Positions 16,256-26,001 of a stretch of DNA of 64,000 nt are shown here, in pieces. Below the pieces are notes generated by a model. That model was given only the letters and a program-made list of their open reading frames with translations. It did no database searches and had not been told where the DNA came from. The position numbers were made by a program, and so were the translations under genes. Every line of letters starts with the position of its first letter. The first letter of the stretch is position 1. Source of the DNA: Tritonibacter multivorans (GTDB taxonomy: Bacteria; Pseudomonadota; Alphaproteobacteria; Rhodobacterales; Rhodobacteraceae); NCBI RefSeq assembly GCF_001458415.1, contig NZ_CYSD01000012.1:434001-498000 (forward strand), read 5' to 3'.

Positions 16256-17959
16256 TCAGCTCGCCAGTTCTTCAAATGTCAGCGCATAGGCGCCTTCGGC
16301 CCCGGCCTGCGCATGCGCCAGATAAGAGGCATGCTGCGGCAGGAGGCGGTTGATATAGAAGCGGGCCAGTTTTTCGCGCGCTCCGCCCTGATCGGCCATA
16401 GCAGCCGCGAGGTGGTAGTGGCCACCCAGAACACGGGCAAAGGCCATCAGATAGGGCACCGCACCAGCAAAACGGTCGTTCAGGTCACCCTGTGCCACCA
16501 GCCATTCGGTGGTTTCACGCAGGGATTCGCAGGCCTGCCAGACGCTTTCGGCCATGCGCGGGTGGGTTGCGCGGGCGCGTTCGGCCTGTTCCTCGATCTC
16601 GTCAATGATACGGTTGGCCATATCGCCGCCGTCCATCATTTTGCGGGCCACAAGGTCCATGGCCTGAATGCCGTTGGTGCCCTCGTAGATCGCGGTGATA
16701 CGCACATCGCGCGAGAACTGCGCCGCGCCGGTTTCTTCAATAAAGCCCATGCCGCCGTGGATCTGCACGCCGGTTTCCGACACGCGCATGCCGACCTCGG
16801 TGCCAAAGGATTTGGCGATCGGCGTCAGGAAGGCCGCGCGGGCGTTCCAGTCTTCATCCCCGGTGGCGGTGGTCATGTCGATGGCACCGGCACAGGCCAG
16901 CGTGATCGCGCGGGAGGCAAACAGATCGGCTTTCATCTCCATCAGCATACGACGCACGTCGGCGTGGTCAGCGATGCAGTTGTTTTCCGTCCGGCCCTGC
17001 TTGCGCTCCAGCGCGTAAGACAGCGCGTGCTGATAGGCCGCTTCGGCAATACCAACACCCTGACCACCAACGCCCAGACGCGCATTGTTCATCATGGTGA
17101 ACATCGCGGCCATGCCACCGTGCTCTTTGCCAACAAGCCAGCCTTTGGCGCCATCAAACTGCATCACGCAGGTGGGCGATCCGTGGATGCCCATTTTGTG
17201 TTCAAGGCTGACAACATTCGCGCTGTTGCGCTGGCCGGGGTTGCCGTTCTCGTCCGGCAGGAACTTGGGCACGAGGAACAGGGAAATGCCTTTGGTGCCG
17301 GGGACCCCATCGGGCAGACGCGCCAGAACCAGATGCAGCGTGTTGTCGGCAAAATCCAGATCACCCCAGGTGATAAAGATTTTCTGACCGGTCACAGAAT
17401 AAGTGCCGTCATCATTGCGCTCTGCTTTCGACGAAAGCGCACCCACGTCCGAACCCGCATGCGGTTCGGTCAGGTTCATGGTCCCGGTCCACTCGCCCGA
17501 GTTCAGTTTGGGCAGGTAGAGTTCCTTGATCGCGTCGGAGGCGTGATGCTCCAGCGCTTCGATCTGCCCCTGGGTCAGCAGCGGCAGCAGTTGCAGGCTG
17601 ACGCAGGAGGACGACAGCATCTCCATCACAGAGGTGGTCAGCGACATTGGCAGGCCCATGCCGCCGTATTCGGGATCGGCACTCATGCCGACCCAGCCGC
17701 CTTCGGCGATGGCGTCAAAGCCCTCTTTGAAGCCGGGGGATGTGCGCACCACGCCGTTTTCAAGATAGGCCGGATTCAGGTCGCCTGCGCGGTTCAGGGG
17801 CGCGATGACCTCTTCACACATTCTGCCGGCTTCCGACAGGATCGCGGTGGCGACATCGCCGGGCGCTTCTGCGAATTTTTCGGTGGCTGCGATCTGCTCG
17901 TAGCCCAGGATATCCTTCAGGATGAATTCATGTTCGGTTACAGGCGCGCGAAAGCTCAT
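16256..17959 (-). CDS. Acyl-CoA dehydrogenase, large (about 570-residue) class
   Basis: Encodes 567 residues. The flavin/substrate signatures NLTEPHAGSDVGAL and MGIHGSPTCVMQFDGAKG are present, and the C-terminal part holds the QIHGGMGFIEETGAAQFSRD catalytic-loop segment. The family, longer than medium-chain dehydrogenases, includes DmdC (methylmercaptopropionyl-CoA dehydrogenase) of marine roseobacters as well as enzymes of unknown substrate. Electrons would go to ETF and then to the ETF-QO encoded at 5.7-7.3 kb. It is the first gene of a run with the MBL hydrolase and divergent from the Sua5 gene. Exact substrate cannot be told. Confidence 0.9.
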   Translation of the reverse strand: MSFRAPVTEHEFILKDILGYEQIAATEKFAEAPGDVATAILSEAGRMCEEVIAPLNRAGDLNPAYLENGVVRTSPGFKEGFDAIAEGGWVGMSADPEYGGMGLPMSLTTSVMEMLSSSCVSLQLLPLLTQGQIEALEHHASDAIKELYLPKLNSGEWTGTMNLTEPHAGSDVGALSSKAERNDDGTYSVTGQKIFITWGDLDFADNTLHLVLARLPDGVPGTKGISLFLVPKFLPDENGNPGQRNSANVVSLEHKMGIHGSPTCVMQFDGAKGWLVGKEHGGMAAMFTMMNNARLGVGGQGVGIAEAAYQHALSYALERKQGRTENNCIADHADVRRMLMEMKADLFASRAITLACAGAIDMTTATGDEDWNARAAFLTPIAKSFGTEVGMRVSETGVQIHGGMGFIEETGAAQFSRDVRITAIYEGTNGIQAMDLVARKMMDGGDMANRIIDEIEEQAERARATHPRMAESVWQACESLRETTEWLVAQGDLNDRFAGAVPYLMAFARVLGGHYHLAAAMADQGGAREKLARFYINRLLPQHASYLAHAQAGAEGAYALTFEELAS

Positions 17960-18099
17960 GGGATCCCCTATTCAGTGCCGATTGCGCCTCTGCGGCCTGT
18001 TGAGGACCGGGCGCCTTGGCTTCAAGCGGTCTTACCGCTATGTACTTTGCTTTGCTCGATTAGGTAAACAGGTGGGGCAGCAGTGCAATCAAAACGCGG

Positions 18100-18119
18100 C
18101 GTCACCACGACAGGTGACG
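18100..18119. promoter_or_regulatory. Inverted repeat between acyl-CoA dehydrogenase and Sua5 genes
   Basis: CGTCACC (18100-18106) and GGTGACG (18113-18119) with a 6-base spacer, ending 19 bases before the Sua5 ATG. Could be a 5'-leader hairpin or an operator for either divergent gene. Confidence 0.4.
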
Positions 18120-18138
18120 AAGGGGCCAGCAGGATCTT

Positions 18139-19095
18139 ATGAAAGCAACGTCAGAACAGACCCTTAGATTGGCGCCTGATGCCGCAGGCATTTCCCAGGC
18201 CGCGGATTTTCTGCGCGACGGCCGTCTGGTCGCCTTTGCCACCGAAACCGTCTATGGCCTTGGGGCGGATGCAAAAAATGGCGCGGCGGTGGCGTCGATC
18301 TATGCAACCAAAGGGCGGCCAAGTTTTAATCCTTTGATTGCCCATGTGGCCGATGTGGCAATGGCGCAAGAGCTGGTGGAATGGAATCACTGGGCGGATG
18401 TGCTGTCCGCAGCCTTCTGGCCGGGTCCGCTGACGCTTGTGCTGCCGCTGCGCGCAGGTCACGGCGTGTCGCCGCTGGTCACGGCAGGGCTTTCGACGCT
18501 GGCGGTGCGTGTGCCTGCGCAAGACGCCGCACGCCGGCTGCTGACAGCGGTCGGCGGGCCAGTGGCTGCGCCGTCGGCAAACCCGTCAGGCAAGATCAGC
18601 CCAACCACCGCCGCGCATGTGGCTGCCGGTCTGGAAGGCAAGATCGCAGCGATTCTGGATGATGGCGCCTGCGGTGTTGGCGTTGAATCCACCATTGTTG
18701 GCCTTGCAGGCGACGCGCCGATGCTGCTGCGCCCCGGTGGTCTGGCGGCCGAGGATATCGAAGCCGCCTTGGGCCAGCCCCTGGTCCTACGCGATGCCGC
18801 AGATCCGCTGACAGCGCCCGGCCAACTGCTGTCGCATTACGCGCCCAATGCCCGTGTGCGGTTGAACGCCACCTCGGTTGCGTCCGGCGAACTGCTGTTG
18901 GGGTTTGGGCCGATGGACTGCGATCTGAACCTGTCTGACACCGGTGACCTGGCAGAGGCCGCAGCCAATCTGTTTGGCCATCTGCACGCGCTGGACGCGC
19001 GCGCCTTGCCCATTGCCGTGGCTGCGGTTCCTGAAACGGGCCTTGGTGTGGCGATCAATGACCGCCTGCGCCGCGCGGCTGCGCCGAGAGATTGA
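18139..19095 (+). CDS. tsaC: L-threonylcarbamoyladenylate synthase (Sua5 type)
   Basis: Encodes 318 residues: an N-terminal YrdC domain (about 12-200, with TETVYGLGADA, ATKGRPSFNPLIAHV and PSANPSGKISPT) and a C-terminal Sua5 domain. The enzyme makes threonylcarbamoyl-AMP from threonine, bicarbonate and ATP for the t6A37 modification of ANN-decoding tRNAs. The two-domain length separates it from the shorter TsaC form. An AGGA precedes the ATG. It is convergent with the AlgH gene, only seven bases between stops. Confidence 0.93.
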   Translation: MKATSEQTLRLAPDAAGISQAADFLRDGRLVAFATETVYGLGADAKNGAAVASIYATKGRPSFNPLIAHVADVAMAQELVEWNHWADVLSAAFWPGPLTLVLPLRAGHGVSPLVTAGLSTLAVRVPAQDAARRLLTAVGGPVAAPSANPSGKISPTTAAHVAAGLEGKIAAILDDGACGVGVESTIVGLAGDAPMLLRPGGLAAEDIEAALGQPLVLRDAADPLTAPGQLLSHYAPNARVRLNATSVASGELLLGFGPMDCDLNLSDTGDLAEAAANLFGHLHALDARALPIAVAAVPETGLGVAINDRLRRAAAPRD

Positions 19096-19102
19096 ACCAG
19101 AC

Positions 19103-19672
19103 CTAGGCGTGTCCCGCCTCGGCCGAGAGCGAAATCGCATCCACCCCCAAGGTTTCCAACGCCTTTTGCCATTTCTCATCCGGCGGGACTTCAAACAGCA
19201 GCTCAAAGCTTGCGTCCGTGGTGAGCCAGCCGTTTTGGGCGATCTCACCCTCGAGCTGCCCCGGCCCCCAGCCGGAATAGCCAAGCATGACCAGATATTT
19301 GTCCGGCCCTTTGCTTTCGGCAATGTCTTCCAGCACATCCAGCGTCGCGGTCATGGACAGGTCTTCGCTCACCTCGAGGGAATTGACCTTCGAGGTGTAA
19401 TCCGAGGAATGCAGAACAAAGCCCCGCTGCAGTTCAACCGGCCCACCAAAATAGACCGGCTGCGCCTTTGCTGCGGCCGATGCGGGAATTTCCAGCTGCT
19501 TTAGCAGTTCTTTCAGCCCAACCTCGGGGGTCAGGCGGTTGACAACCAGCCCCATCGCCCCTTCGGCATTATGCGAGCAGAGATACACGAGGGAATGATC
19601 AAAGACCCCGTCGGCGATCCCCGGCATGGCGATCAGCATTTTCCCTGTGAGATCCATCTCCAGATCGGTCAT
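19103..19672 (-). CDS. YqgE/AlgH-family protein
   Basis: Encodes 189 residues from MTDLEMDLTGKMLIAMPGI. Conserved segments are FDHSLVYLCSHNAEGAMGLVVN, PVYFGGPVELQRGFVLH and LGYSGWGPGQLEGEI, which define the UPF0301/AlgH fold. The biochemical role is unsettled despite the old link with alginate regulation. A frame extends upstream but similarity begins at the chosen Met. It is a single gene between convergent Sua5 and divergent DsbD-like genes, with 205 bases upstream to the latter's start. Confidence 0.9.
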   Translation of the reverse strand: MTDLEMDLTGKMLIAMPGIADGVFDHSLVYLCSHNAEGAMGLVVNRLTPEVGLKELLKQLEIPASAAAKAQPVYFGGPVELQRGFVLHSSDYTSKVNSLEVSEDLSMTATLDVLEDIAESKGPDKYLVMLGYSGWGPGQLEGEIAQNGWLTTDASFELLFEVPPDEKWQKALETLGVDAISLSAEAGHA

Positions 19673-19877
19673 GGGCTGCCCTTTTCTTGTCTTCTCTCCC
19701 CTACCTTGCCCCTCGCTTGGTCTGGGCGCAAGCGTGCCGTGCAGATGCAGCACGATTGCCGCCGTCAAATCGGGCGCATCTTGCGCGGGTTTAAGCGCTC
19801 TCGCTGGAACGTGACTTGGCTTTTCGCGCGGCTTGGCTCACAACTGATCTGCCCAATTCAACATGGATTGAACAACC

Positions 19878-20705
19878 ATGCCTTTTGCTTTCGACCCTCG
19901 ACGTGCCCTGTCTGCCCTCTGCGCCGCCCTTGTGGTTGGCTGTGCTGTCCCTGCGACTGCCGGAGACCGGTTTGCCAATGTGGCCGAGATGGAGGTTCTG
20001 GATGGCGGCTGGACGCCGCGTGGCACCTATCAGGCCGCCCTCAGGGTGCGTCTGGCCGAAGGTTGGAAGACCTATTGGCGCAGCCCCGGTGATGCGGGCA
20101 TCCCGCCACGTGTGTCGTGGAAAGGGTCGCGCAATGTGGGTCAGGTGACCTTTGCCTGGCCGACGCCCGATGTGTTTGAAACAGCGGGACTGCGCACCAT
20201 TGGCTATCATGATGAAATGATCCTGCCGGTCGAAATCACCCCCGAACGCCCCGGCGCGCCCCTGCGCCTGCGGGGCGAGATGCAGCTGGGCATCTGCAAG
20301 GACGTCTGTATCCCCTCAGAGCTGGCGTTTGATCACCGCCCGGACCCGGACGCGACGCGCAACCCGGTGATTGCCGCCGCGCTTGCCGCCCGCCCCTATT
20401 CCGCCGCCGAAGCGGGCGTGACCGCTGCGACCTGCCGCCTGAAACCCGGCGCATATGGCCTCGAAGTCGAAGCGCGCGTCACCATGCCCAGCGCCGGTGG
20501 CCAAGAGGTCGCCGTGATTGAAAGCGGTCGTGCTGATGTGGTTGCAGGCGACACAAAGACAGAGCGCACAGGCGGCACACTCATTGCCCGCACAGAGCTG
20601 TTTGCGCTGGAAGACGGACCGCTTGCGGTCGATCGCTCCACCCTGCGGATCACCGTTCTGGGGCAAAACCATGCCGTGGATATCCGCGGCTGCACCGCAG
20701 GATAA
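19878..20705 (+). CDS. Periplasmic DsbD N-terminal-like domain protein
   Basis: Encodes 275 residues. An N-terminal signal peptide (to about residue 28, ...VPATAG) leads into an immunoglobulin-like domain with GWKTYWRSPGDAGIPP and a redox-type cysteine pair in QLGICKDVCIPSE. This is the alpha domain of DsbD/ScsB-type thiol-disulfide proteins without the transmembrane and thioredoxin parts. It probably exchanges electrons or binds a periplasmic thiol partner. It is followed 19 bases later by the NUDIX gene. Confidence 0.85.
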   Translation: MPFAFDPRRALSALCAALVVGCAVPATAGDRFANVAEMEVLDGGWTPRGTYQAALRVRLAEGWKTYWRSPGDAGIPPRVSWKGSRNVGQVTFAWPTPDVFETAGLRTIGYHDEMILPVEITPERPGAPLRLRGEMQLGICKDVCIPSELAFDHRPDPDATRNPVIAAALAARPYSAAEAGVTAATCRLKPGAYGLEVEARVTMPSAGGQEVAVIESGRADVVAGDTKTERTGGTLIARTELFALEDGPLAVDRSTLRITVLGQNHAVDIRGCTAG

Positions 20706-20724
20706 GCACGAGGGGACAACAGAT

Positions 20725-21186
20725 ATGACAGCCCGTCCGGTTCTTGGCGCCATTGCGGTCCTCTGTGAGGACATCAATGACGCCCCGCATGTGCTGCTGG
20801 TGCAGCGTGGCAAAGCGCCCAATGCAGGTTTTTGGGGATTTCCCGGCGGCCATGTGGAACTGGGTGAAACCGCAAGTGACGCAGCACTGCGTGAATTGCA
20901 CGAGGAAACGGGCCTGACCGCAAAGGCCGCCGGTCACCTGCGCAATATTGATGTCATTCAACGAAACAGCAATGGCGCGGTGGAGCGACATTATTTGCTG
21001 GTCGCCACCCTCTGCACCCATCCCAGCGGCACTCTGCAGGCCGCAGATGATGCGGCCGATGCCGCCTGGATCCCGGTTGATGCGCTGGACACAAGCGACC
21101 TGAAGCTTCTGGATCAGGTGGCCGAAGTTGCCCGCGAGGCCTTGGCCCGTGTGCGCCGCACCGCGCCTGCCGCGCCTGCGAAGTAA
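20725..21186 (+). CDS. NUDIX hydrolase
   Basis: Encodes 153 residues from MTARPVLGAIAVL. The NUDIX box is complete: it begins GGHVELGET and ends RELHEETGL, with the catalytic Glu pair. Such enzymes cleave nucleoside diphosphates linked to another moiety; the substrate is not predictable. The last 73 bases overlap, on the opposite strand, the 3' end of the RND permease gene. It is probably cotranscribed with the DsbD-like gene upstream. Confidence 0.88.
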   Translation: MTARPVLGAIAVLCEDINDAPHVLLVQRGKAPNAGFWGFPGGHVELGETASDAALRELHEETGLTAKAAGHLRNIDVIQRNSNGAVERHYLLVATLCTHPSGTLQAADDAADAAWIPVDALDTSDLKLLDQVAEVAREALARVRRTAPAAPAK

Positions 21187-24100
21187 CTCAGCACCGCAAT
21201 CACCAGCATGCCCGCAAGACAGGCCAGAAGCGACCCACGCACAGGGTCAAATGCGCCAAGGCCGACCCCGCGCAAAATGGGGTTCAGGCTGCCGGTTGCC
21301 ATAGCATAGCCCAGGGTCGCCCCCAGCCAGCCAAGATGCGCCATTGCCGAGACCGCCAAAAGCCCGCGCAGCCGCACGGCCCGGCGGGCGCGGCGGATCG
21401 CGGCCAGCGGGCGTGCCACATCCGCCTGAATGGCCACCAGCGCAGGCACCACCAGCAGCACCAGAAACATGCCAAACCCAAGCCCATAGACCAGCGTGAT
21501 CACCGTTGGTTTCAAAAACTGCGCCTGCTGCGATCCCTCATAGAGCAAAGGCGCAAGCCCAAGCACGGTTGTCAGCGTGGTCAGCATCACAGGCCGCAGG
21601 CGATCCGCAGCGCCATCAATAATCGAGGGCACCAGCCCCCGTTCGCGGGCGTAATCATCGATCGTGCCAACCAGAACAATCGAGTCGTTGATAATGATCC
21701 CTGTCATTCCCAAGAGCCCGACAACCGTAAACATGCTGGTCGGCACATCCCAAAGGGAGTGGCCCCAGATTGTCCCAACCAGTCCGAAGGGAATAATCGC
21801 CATAACCACGAGCGGCCGGGTCCAGCTGGCAAAGATCCAGCACAGCACAAGGTAGATCCCGGCCAGACATAGGATCAGACCATTGCGCGCATCCTGCAGG
21901 AACGTGTCCTCTTGTTCGGACAGGCCCGCCATGCGGTAATCCACCTGCTGCTCTTCGGCAATGCGGGGCAGGATCTCTTCGGCAATAGCGCGCGTGATCT
22001 CGGCCGCGCGCTGCGGGTCATCATCGGCAATATCGCCGGTCACATTGACCACCCGCAGACCGTTTTGCCGCCGCACGCTGGAAAACCCGGCCCGTTGCGT
22101 GACCGAGACAATATCCGCAAGCGGCACATAATCGCCGTTTGATGTGCGCATCAGCGTGCGTTCAAGGAAATCCGCGGTCAGCTCGCCCTTGGGCAGTTCA
22201 ACCCGGATCTCGGCCGAGCGCGGCCCGTCTGGATAGGTCGCTGCCTCAATCCCATTGAGCCGCGCGCGCAGGGCCCGGCCAAGGCTTTCAATGGTAAAAT
22301 TCAGCGCCTGCCCCTGCGGGGTCAGATCCAGCACCAGCTCTTCTTTGTCATAGGCAAGGTCATCTTCAACGGCAGAGACTTCGCCAAAGGGCAGAAGCGC
22401 TTTTTTCAGTTCCTCGGCTGCGGTTTTCAGGGTCACCACGTCAGCGCCAAAGAACTCCACATCCAGCGCATCGCCGCCGGGACCCGACCGCCAGCTGCGG
22501 AAAGACAGCACCTCGGTCAGGGGCATGCGGGTGACGCGGTCCTGCAGCTCTCCGACAAAGGCGAAAGAACTATAGGGGCGCAGGTCTGCGTCAATAAGTT
22601 CAATCGCGATCCCACCCAACAGGTCGCGGTCCTTGGTGTCGACGCCGGACAGGCCACGCCCCGAATTGCCGCCGACCTCGGCAATTACATAGGCAATGGG
22701 GTTGCGGCCATAGCGATCCTCGTATTCAGCGCCAAGCTCTTCAACCGAGGCTTGGAAGGCCTGCATCTGTTCCAGCGTATCTTCGCGCGTGGCCCCTTCG
22801 ACCATGGCGAAGTTGCCCGTCACCGATCCCCTTTCGGGGGCATTGAAGAACCGCCAGGTGACCTCTCCGCTGATGAACAGCGCCATTTGGCTAGCGAGCA
22901 GCACAAAAGCCCCCGCAACCACTGCATAGCGGGCGCGCACCACCCAGACCATCAGCGGGCGGAACAAGCTGTCGCGACACCAGCGGAACCCCCGGTTCAC
23001 CACGCGGTTTGGGGCATCATACCAATGGCGCGCCTGCGCATGGACCAGCGCGTGGGCCATATGATTGGGTAGAATAAGAAAGCATTCGGCCAGCGATGCG
23101 ATCAGCACCGCAATCACCGTAAAGGGGATGTCGGCGATCAGCTCGCCAAAACGCCCGCTGATCGCAGTCAGGCCAAAGAAGGCAATTACCGTGGTCAGCG
23201 TGGCGGCAAAAACCGGCGTTGCCATCCGCCGCGCGGCGTTCTCGGCCGCGACCACAGGGGATTCGCCCAGACGGCGGGCGCGGAAATCGGCATGTTCCCC
23301 GACCACAATGGCGTCATCAACCACAATGCCCAATGTAATGATCAGCCCAAAGAGCGAGATCATATTCAGCGTCAGGCCACCGAGATACATCAGCGCAATG
23401 GCGGCAAACATGGCAGCCGGGATACCGGCGGCCACCCAGAACGCGATCCGCGCATTGAGGAACAGGAACAACAGGATCAGAACCAGCCCCAGCCCGACCA
23501 GCCCATTGTCGATCAACAGGTCCAGACGCGCCGTGATTGATTCCGCGCGCGCCCGGATCAGGTCGATTTTGACCCCATCCGGCAGGCTCAGTCGCATGTC
23601 GTCTACGACGTCATTGACCTGGCCCTGAATGCGGATTGCGTCGCCCTGGTTGGACCGGTCCACACGCACCGACATGGCGGGATTGTCGCCGACAAAGTAG
23701 CTGCGATTGCGGTCCACGCCTTCGACGCGGATGGTGGCCACATCACCAATGGTCAGCGCCGCGCCACCCGCTTCAGTGCGCAGGACAATGGCGGCAATCT
23801 CCTCGGCGCGGCGTTTCTGGGTGCCGGTGCGCACACGGGCATTGGCGCTGTCGACTTCACCGGCCGGATTGACCTCGACCTCGGCGGCAATCACGCTGGC
23901 AATCACGGCCATGGTGATGTTGTGGGCGATCAAACTGGCCGAGGGCACCTCGACCAGGGTTTGCGGGGCGGCCACACCGCGAATGGTAGAGCGCGTCACC
24001 CCTTCGGCAAACAGGCGGCGGACCAGTTCATCGGCCAGAAGCCCCAGCTGCGCCGACCCAATCGGGCCGGTGATCACCACATCTGTAACCCGATCCCGCC

Positions 24101-24518
24101 ACGCAGCCCGGATGACCTTGGGCTCTTCGGCGTCTTCAGGAAGCGTTGTGACCCCATCCACCGCCGCCTGCACATCGTCAGCGGCGCGGGCCATGTCCCA
24201 GCCGGGTTCAAAGTCGATCGACAGATTGGCCCATCCCTCGCGCGAGGTGCTTTCTGTCTCGGACACGCCATCCACTGCCAGCAGGGCAGGTTCCAGAACC
24301 TGCACAATAGCGCTGTCCACATCTTCCGGCCCGGCCCCGTCCCAGCTGACATTGACGCGCACCGTCTCCACGATCACATCGGGAAAGAACTGCGCCCGCA
24401 TATTGGGAAAGGCCGCAAGGCCAAAGACCAAGAGCATCACCAGCAGCAAATTCGCAGCCGTGCGATGGCGGGTAAAATAGCTCAGGATGCCGCCGGGACC
24501 GGAGGGAAGCTGGCGCAT
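21114..24518 (-). CDS. RND efflux transporter permease
   Basis: Encodes 1134 residues. An N-terminal transmembrane helix (RTAANLLLVMLLVFGLAAFP) is followed by a large periplasmic loop (PGWDMARAADDVQAAVDGV), helices with GIVVDDAIVVGEHADF (proton-relay Asp pair), a second loop, and the C-terminal helix bundle with GIIINDSIVLV. This is the AcrB/MdtB-like architecture with slightly extended ends. The permease exports hydrophobic or toxic compounds through a tripartite complex; the outer-membrane channel is not here. Its ATG follows the adaptor stop by one base. The 3' end overlaps the convergent NUDIX gene. Confidence 0.93.
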   Translation of the reverse strand: MRQLPSGPGGILSYFTRHRTAANLLLVMLLVFGLAAFPNMRAQFFPDVIVETVRVNVSWDGAGPEDVDSAIVQVLEPALLAVDGVSETESTSREGWANLSIDFEPGWDMARAADDVQAAVDGVTTLPEDAEEPKVIRAAWRDRVTDVVITGPIGSAQLGLLADELVRRLFAEGVTRSTIRGVAAPQTLVEVPSASLIAHNITMAVIASVIAAEVEVNPAGEVDSANARVRTGTQKRRAEEIAAIVLRTEAGGAALTIGDVATIRVEGVDRNRSYFVGDNPAMSVRVDRSNQGDAIRIQGQVNDVVDDMRLSLPDGVKIDLIRARAESITARLDLLIDNGLVGLGLVLILLFLFLNARIAFWVAAGIPAAMFAAIALMYLGGLTLNMISLFGLIITLGIVVDDAIVVGEHADFRARRLGESPVVAAENAARRMATPVFAATLTTVIAFFGLTAISGRFGELIADIPFTVIAVLIASLAECFLILPNHMAHALVHAQARHWYDAPNRVVNRGFRWCRDSLFRPLMVWVVRARYAVVAGAFVLLASQMALFISGEVTWRFFNAPERGSVTGNFAMVEGATREDTLEQMQAFQASVEELGAEYEDRYGRNPIAYVIAEVGGNSGRGLSGVDTKDRDLLGGIAIELIDADLRPYSSFAFVGELQDRVTRMPLTEVLSFRSWRSGPGGDALDVEFFGADVVTLKTAAEELKKALLPFGEVSAVEDDLAYDKEELVLDLTPQGQALNFTIESLGRALRARLNGIEAATYPDGPRSAEIRVELPKGELTADFLERTLMRTSNGDYVPLADIVSVTQRAGFSSVRRQNGLRVVNVTGDIADDDPQRAAEITRAIAEEILPRIAEEQQVDYRMAGLSEQEDTFLQDARNGLILCLAGIYLVLCWIFASWTRPLVVMAIIPFGLVGTIWGHSLWDVPTSMFTVVGLLGMTGIIINDSIVLVGTIDDYARERGLVPSIIDGAADRLRPVMLTTLTTVLGLAPLLYEGSQQAQFLKPTVITLVYGLGFGMFLVLLVVPALVAIQADVARPLAAIRRARRAVRLRGLLAVSAMAHLGWLGATLGYAMATGSLNPILRGVGLGAFDPVRGSLLACLAGMLVIAVLSYFAGAAGAVRRTRAKASRATSAT

Positions 24519-24519
24519 G

Positions 24520-25971
24520 TCAGCCTCCCGCGCGCTGTTCGAGACGGTCTACAAGCGCGGCCGGAACTTTGGCCTTGGCCAGTTGATCCAGCACGCGGGC
24601 CTTGGCGGCCTCTGGCATGCGACCACTGTCGCGCACAAAGGCCTGCAGTTTCTCGCGGCGTTCCGCGCTGAGTTCGATCATTGCAGGCGTCAGCTCTGCT
24701 TGATCCGGATTGAGGGGGCGCACTTTGATACCTTCCCCCAGAAGGGGCGTGCGTTTGGCCACAACCTGACGGCCCTCCAGACCTTCGGCGCGGACCAGCA
24801 CATCATCGCCCTGTCGGCGCAAAAGCGTGACCGGCAGAACCTCGAGCCGCCCTTCCGGGCCGAGGATCAAGACACGATTGCTGGCATCCAAAGCAGAGGC
24901 AGGCAGACGCGCCACCTGCTGCAACGCAGGTTCGGACACGGCCACCGTCACGAAGTCTTCGGGTTTGAACCCTTTTGCGCTGTCCAGCCGGGCAAACAGC
25001 AGGCGCCCCGTCTGACCATTGCCTGCCGCACCACTGGCGCGCGACACACGGCCCGGAACGCTCAGGTCGGCGCCAGAGGCATCCAGCGTGATCGACACCG
25101 GCGAGTCACGCAGCGTGCCGTTTTCATCCAGCAGCCGCGCGTATTGCACCGTAGAGACCCGAAACGCGACCTCAAGCCGGTCGGGGTCCACTAGTTCAGC
25201 CAGGATTTCATTGCTCGACACCAGCCGCCCTTCGACCAGAGAGACCTCTTGCAGCGTCCCCGTAAAAGGCGCCGTGACTGTGGCATCGACCAGATCCCGC
25301 TGCGCTTCGTCCAAGGCAATTTGAGAGCGCACAACCTGGGATTGGGCCTGATCCGCGCGGGCTTCGGCCTGAGACACCGCCTGACGGCGGGTGATCACGG
25401 ATTGGCGCGCCTGCACCGCAGCGAGCTCGGCAGCTTCGACCAGGGCTTCGGTGCCGACACCGCGGTCGCGCAGGCTGATTTGACGGTCAAACGCCCGCTG
25501 CCGCAGATCCGCCTGCGCTTTTGTGGTTTCCAGTTCGTCCTGCGCCAGCGTCAAAGCCCGATCCGCGTCCCGCAGCGTGGCCTGAGCCTCCATCATCGAT
25601 GCCTCGGCCCGCGCCAGAGCCGACTGCGCGTCGGCCTTGTCGATTTCCGCCAGAATATCACCGGCCTGAACCCGGCCACCTTCCTGAAAATTCTCGGACA
25701 GCCAGACAATGCGCCCCGGCACGGCAGCGCGCAGTTCCAGCGTGCGGCGGCTTTCCACGCGTCCGAAGGCTTCGAGTTCTGGCACCACGGTCGCCAATTC
25801 CGCCGTCACCACATTCACCGCAAAAACCCGTTCCCGCGCCGGGCGGTCGCGTGGTTCTTCGGCCATGCGGACTTGGACAGCGGATACCACCAGCTGGGCG
25901 GCAAACAGCATCAGCGCCAAAGCGGCCCCCAGAAGGAACAGACCCGTAATACTGTGTCGAAGAAAGCGCAT
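24520..25971 (-). CDS. RND efflux periplasmic adaptor subunit
   Basis: Encodes 483 residues from MRFLRHSITGLFLLGAALAL. After the signal anchor come a lipoyl/barrel-sandwich half (RRTLELRAAVPGRIVWLSENFQEGGRVQAGDILAEI, given here in part), a long coiled-coil hairpin (about 110-220, rich in Ala/Gln/Glu), the second lipoyl half (DATVTAPFTGTLQEV), beta-barrel and membrane-proximal domains. The adaptor bridges the permease to an outer-membrane channel. It is cotranscribed with the permease, stop and start one base apart. The C terminus has an extra helical tail of about 60 residues. Confidence 0.92.
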   Translation of the reverse strand: MRFLRHSITGLFLLGAALALMLFAAQLVVSAVQVRMAEEPRDRPARERVFAVNVVTAELATVVPELEAFGRVESRRTLELRAAVPGRIVWLSENFQEGGRVQAGDILAEIDKADAQSALARAEASMMEAQATLRDADRALTLAQDELETTKAQADLRQRAFDRQISLRDRGVGTEALVEAAELAAVQARQSVITRRQAVSQAEARADQAQSQVVRSQIALDEAQRDLVDATVTAPFTGTLQEVSLVEGRLVSSNEILAELVDPDRLEVAFRVSTVQYARLLDENGTLRDSPVSITLDASGADLSVPGRVSRASGAAGNGQTGRLLFARLDSAKGFKPEDFVTVAVSEPALQQVARLPASALDASNRVLILGPEGRLEVLPVTLLRRQGDDVLVRAEGLEGRQVVAKRTPLLGEGIKVRPLNPDQAELTPAMIELSAERREKLQAFVRDSGRMPEAAKARVLDQLAKAKVPAALVDRLEQRAGG

Positions 25972-26001
25972 GCGCAGGATCCTTGCGGTAGCTCGGCAAC
26001 A

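Noticed and set aside
15473-18067. 864-codon plus-strand frame opposite the acyl-CoA dehydrogenase
   Set aside because: Antisense shadow without start signal or domain; the minus-strand genes are certain.
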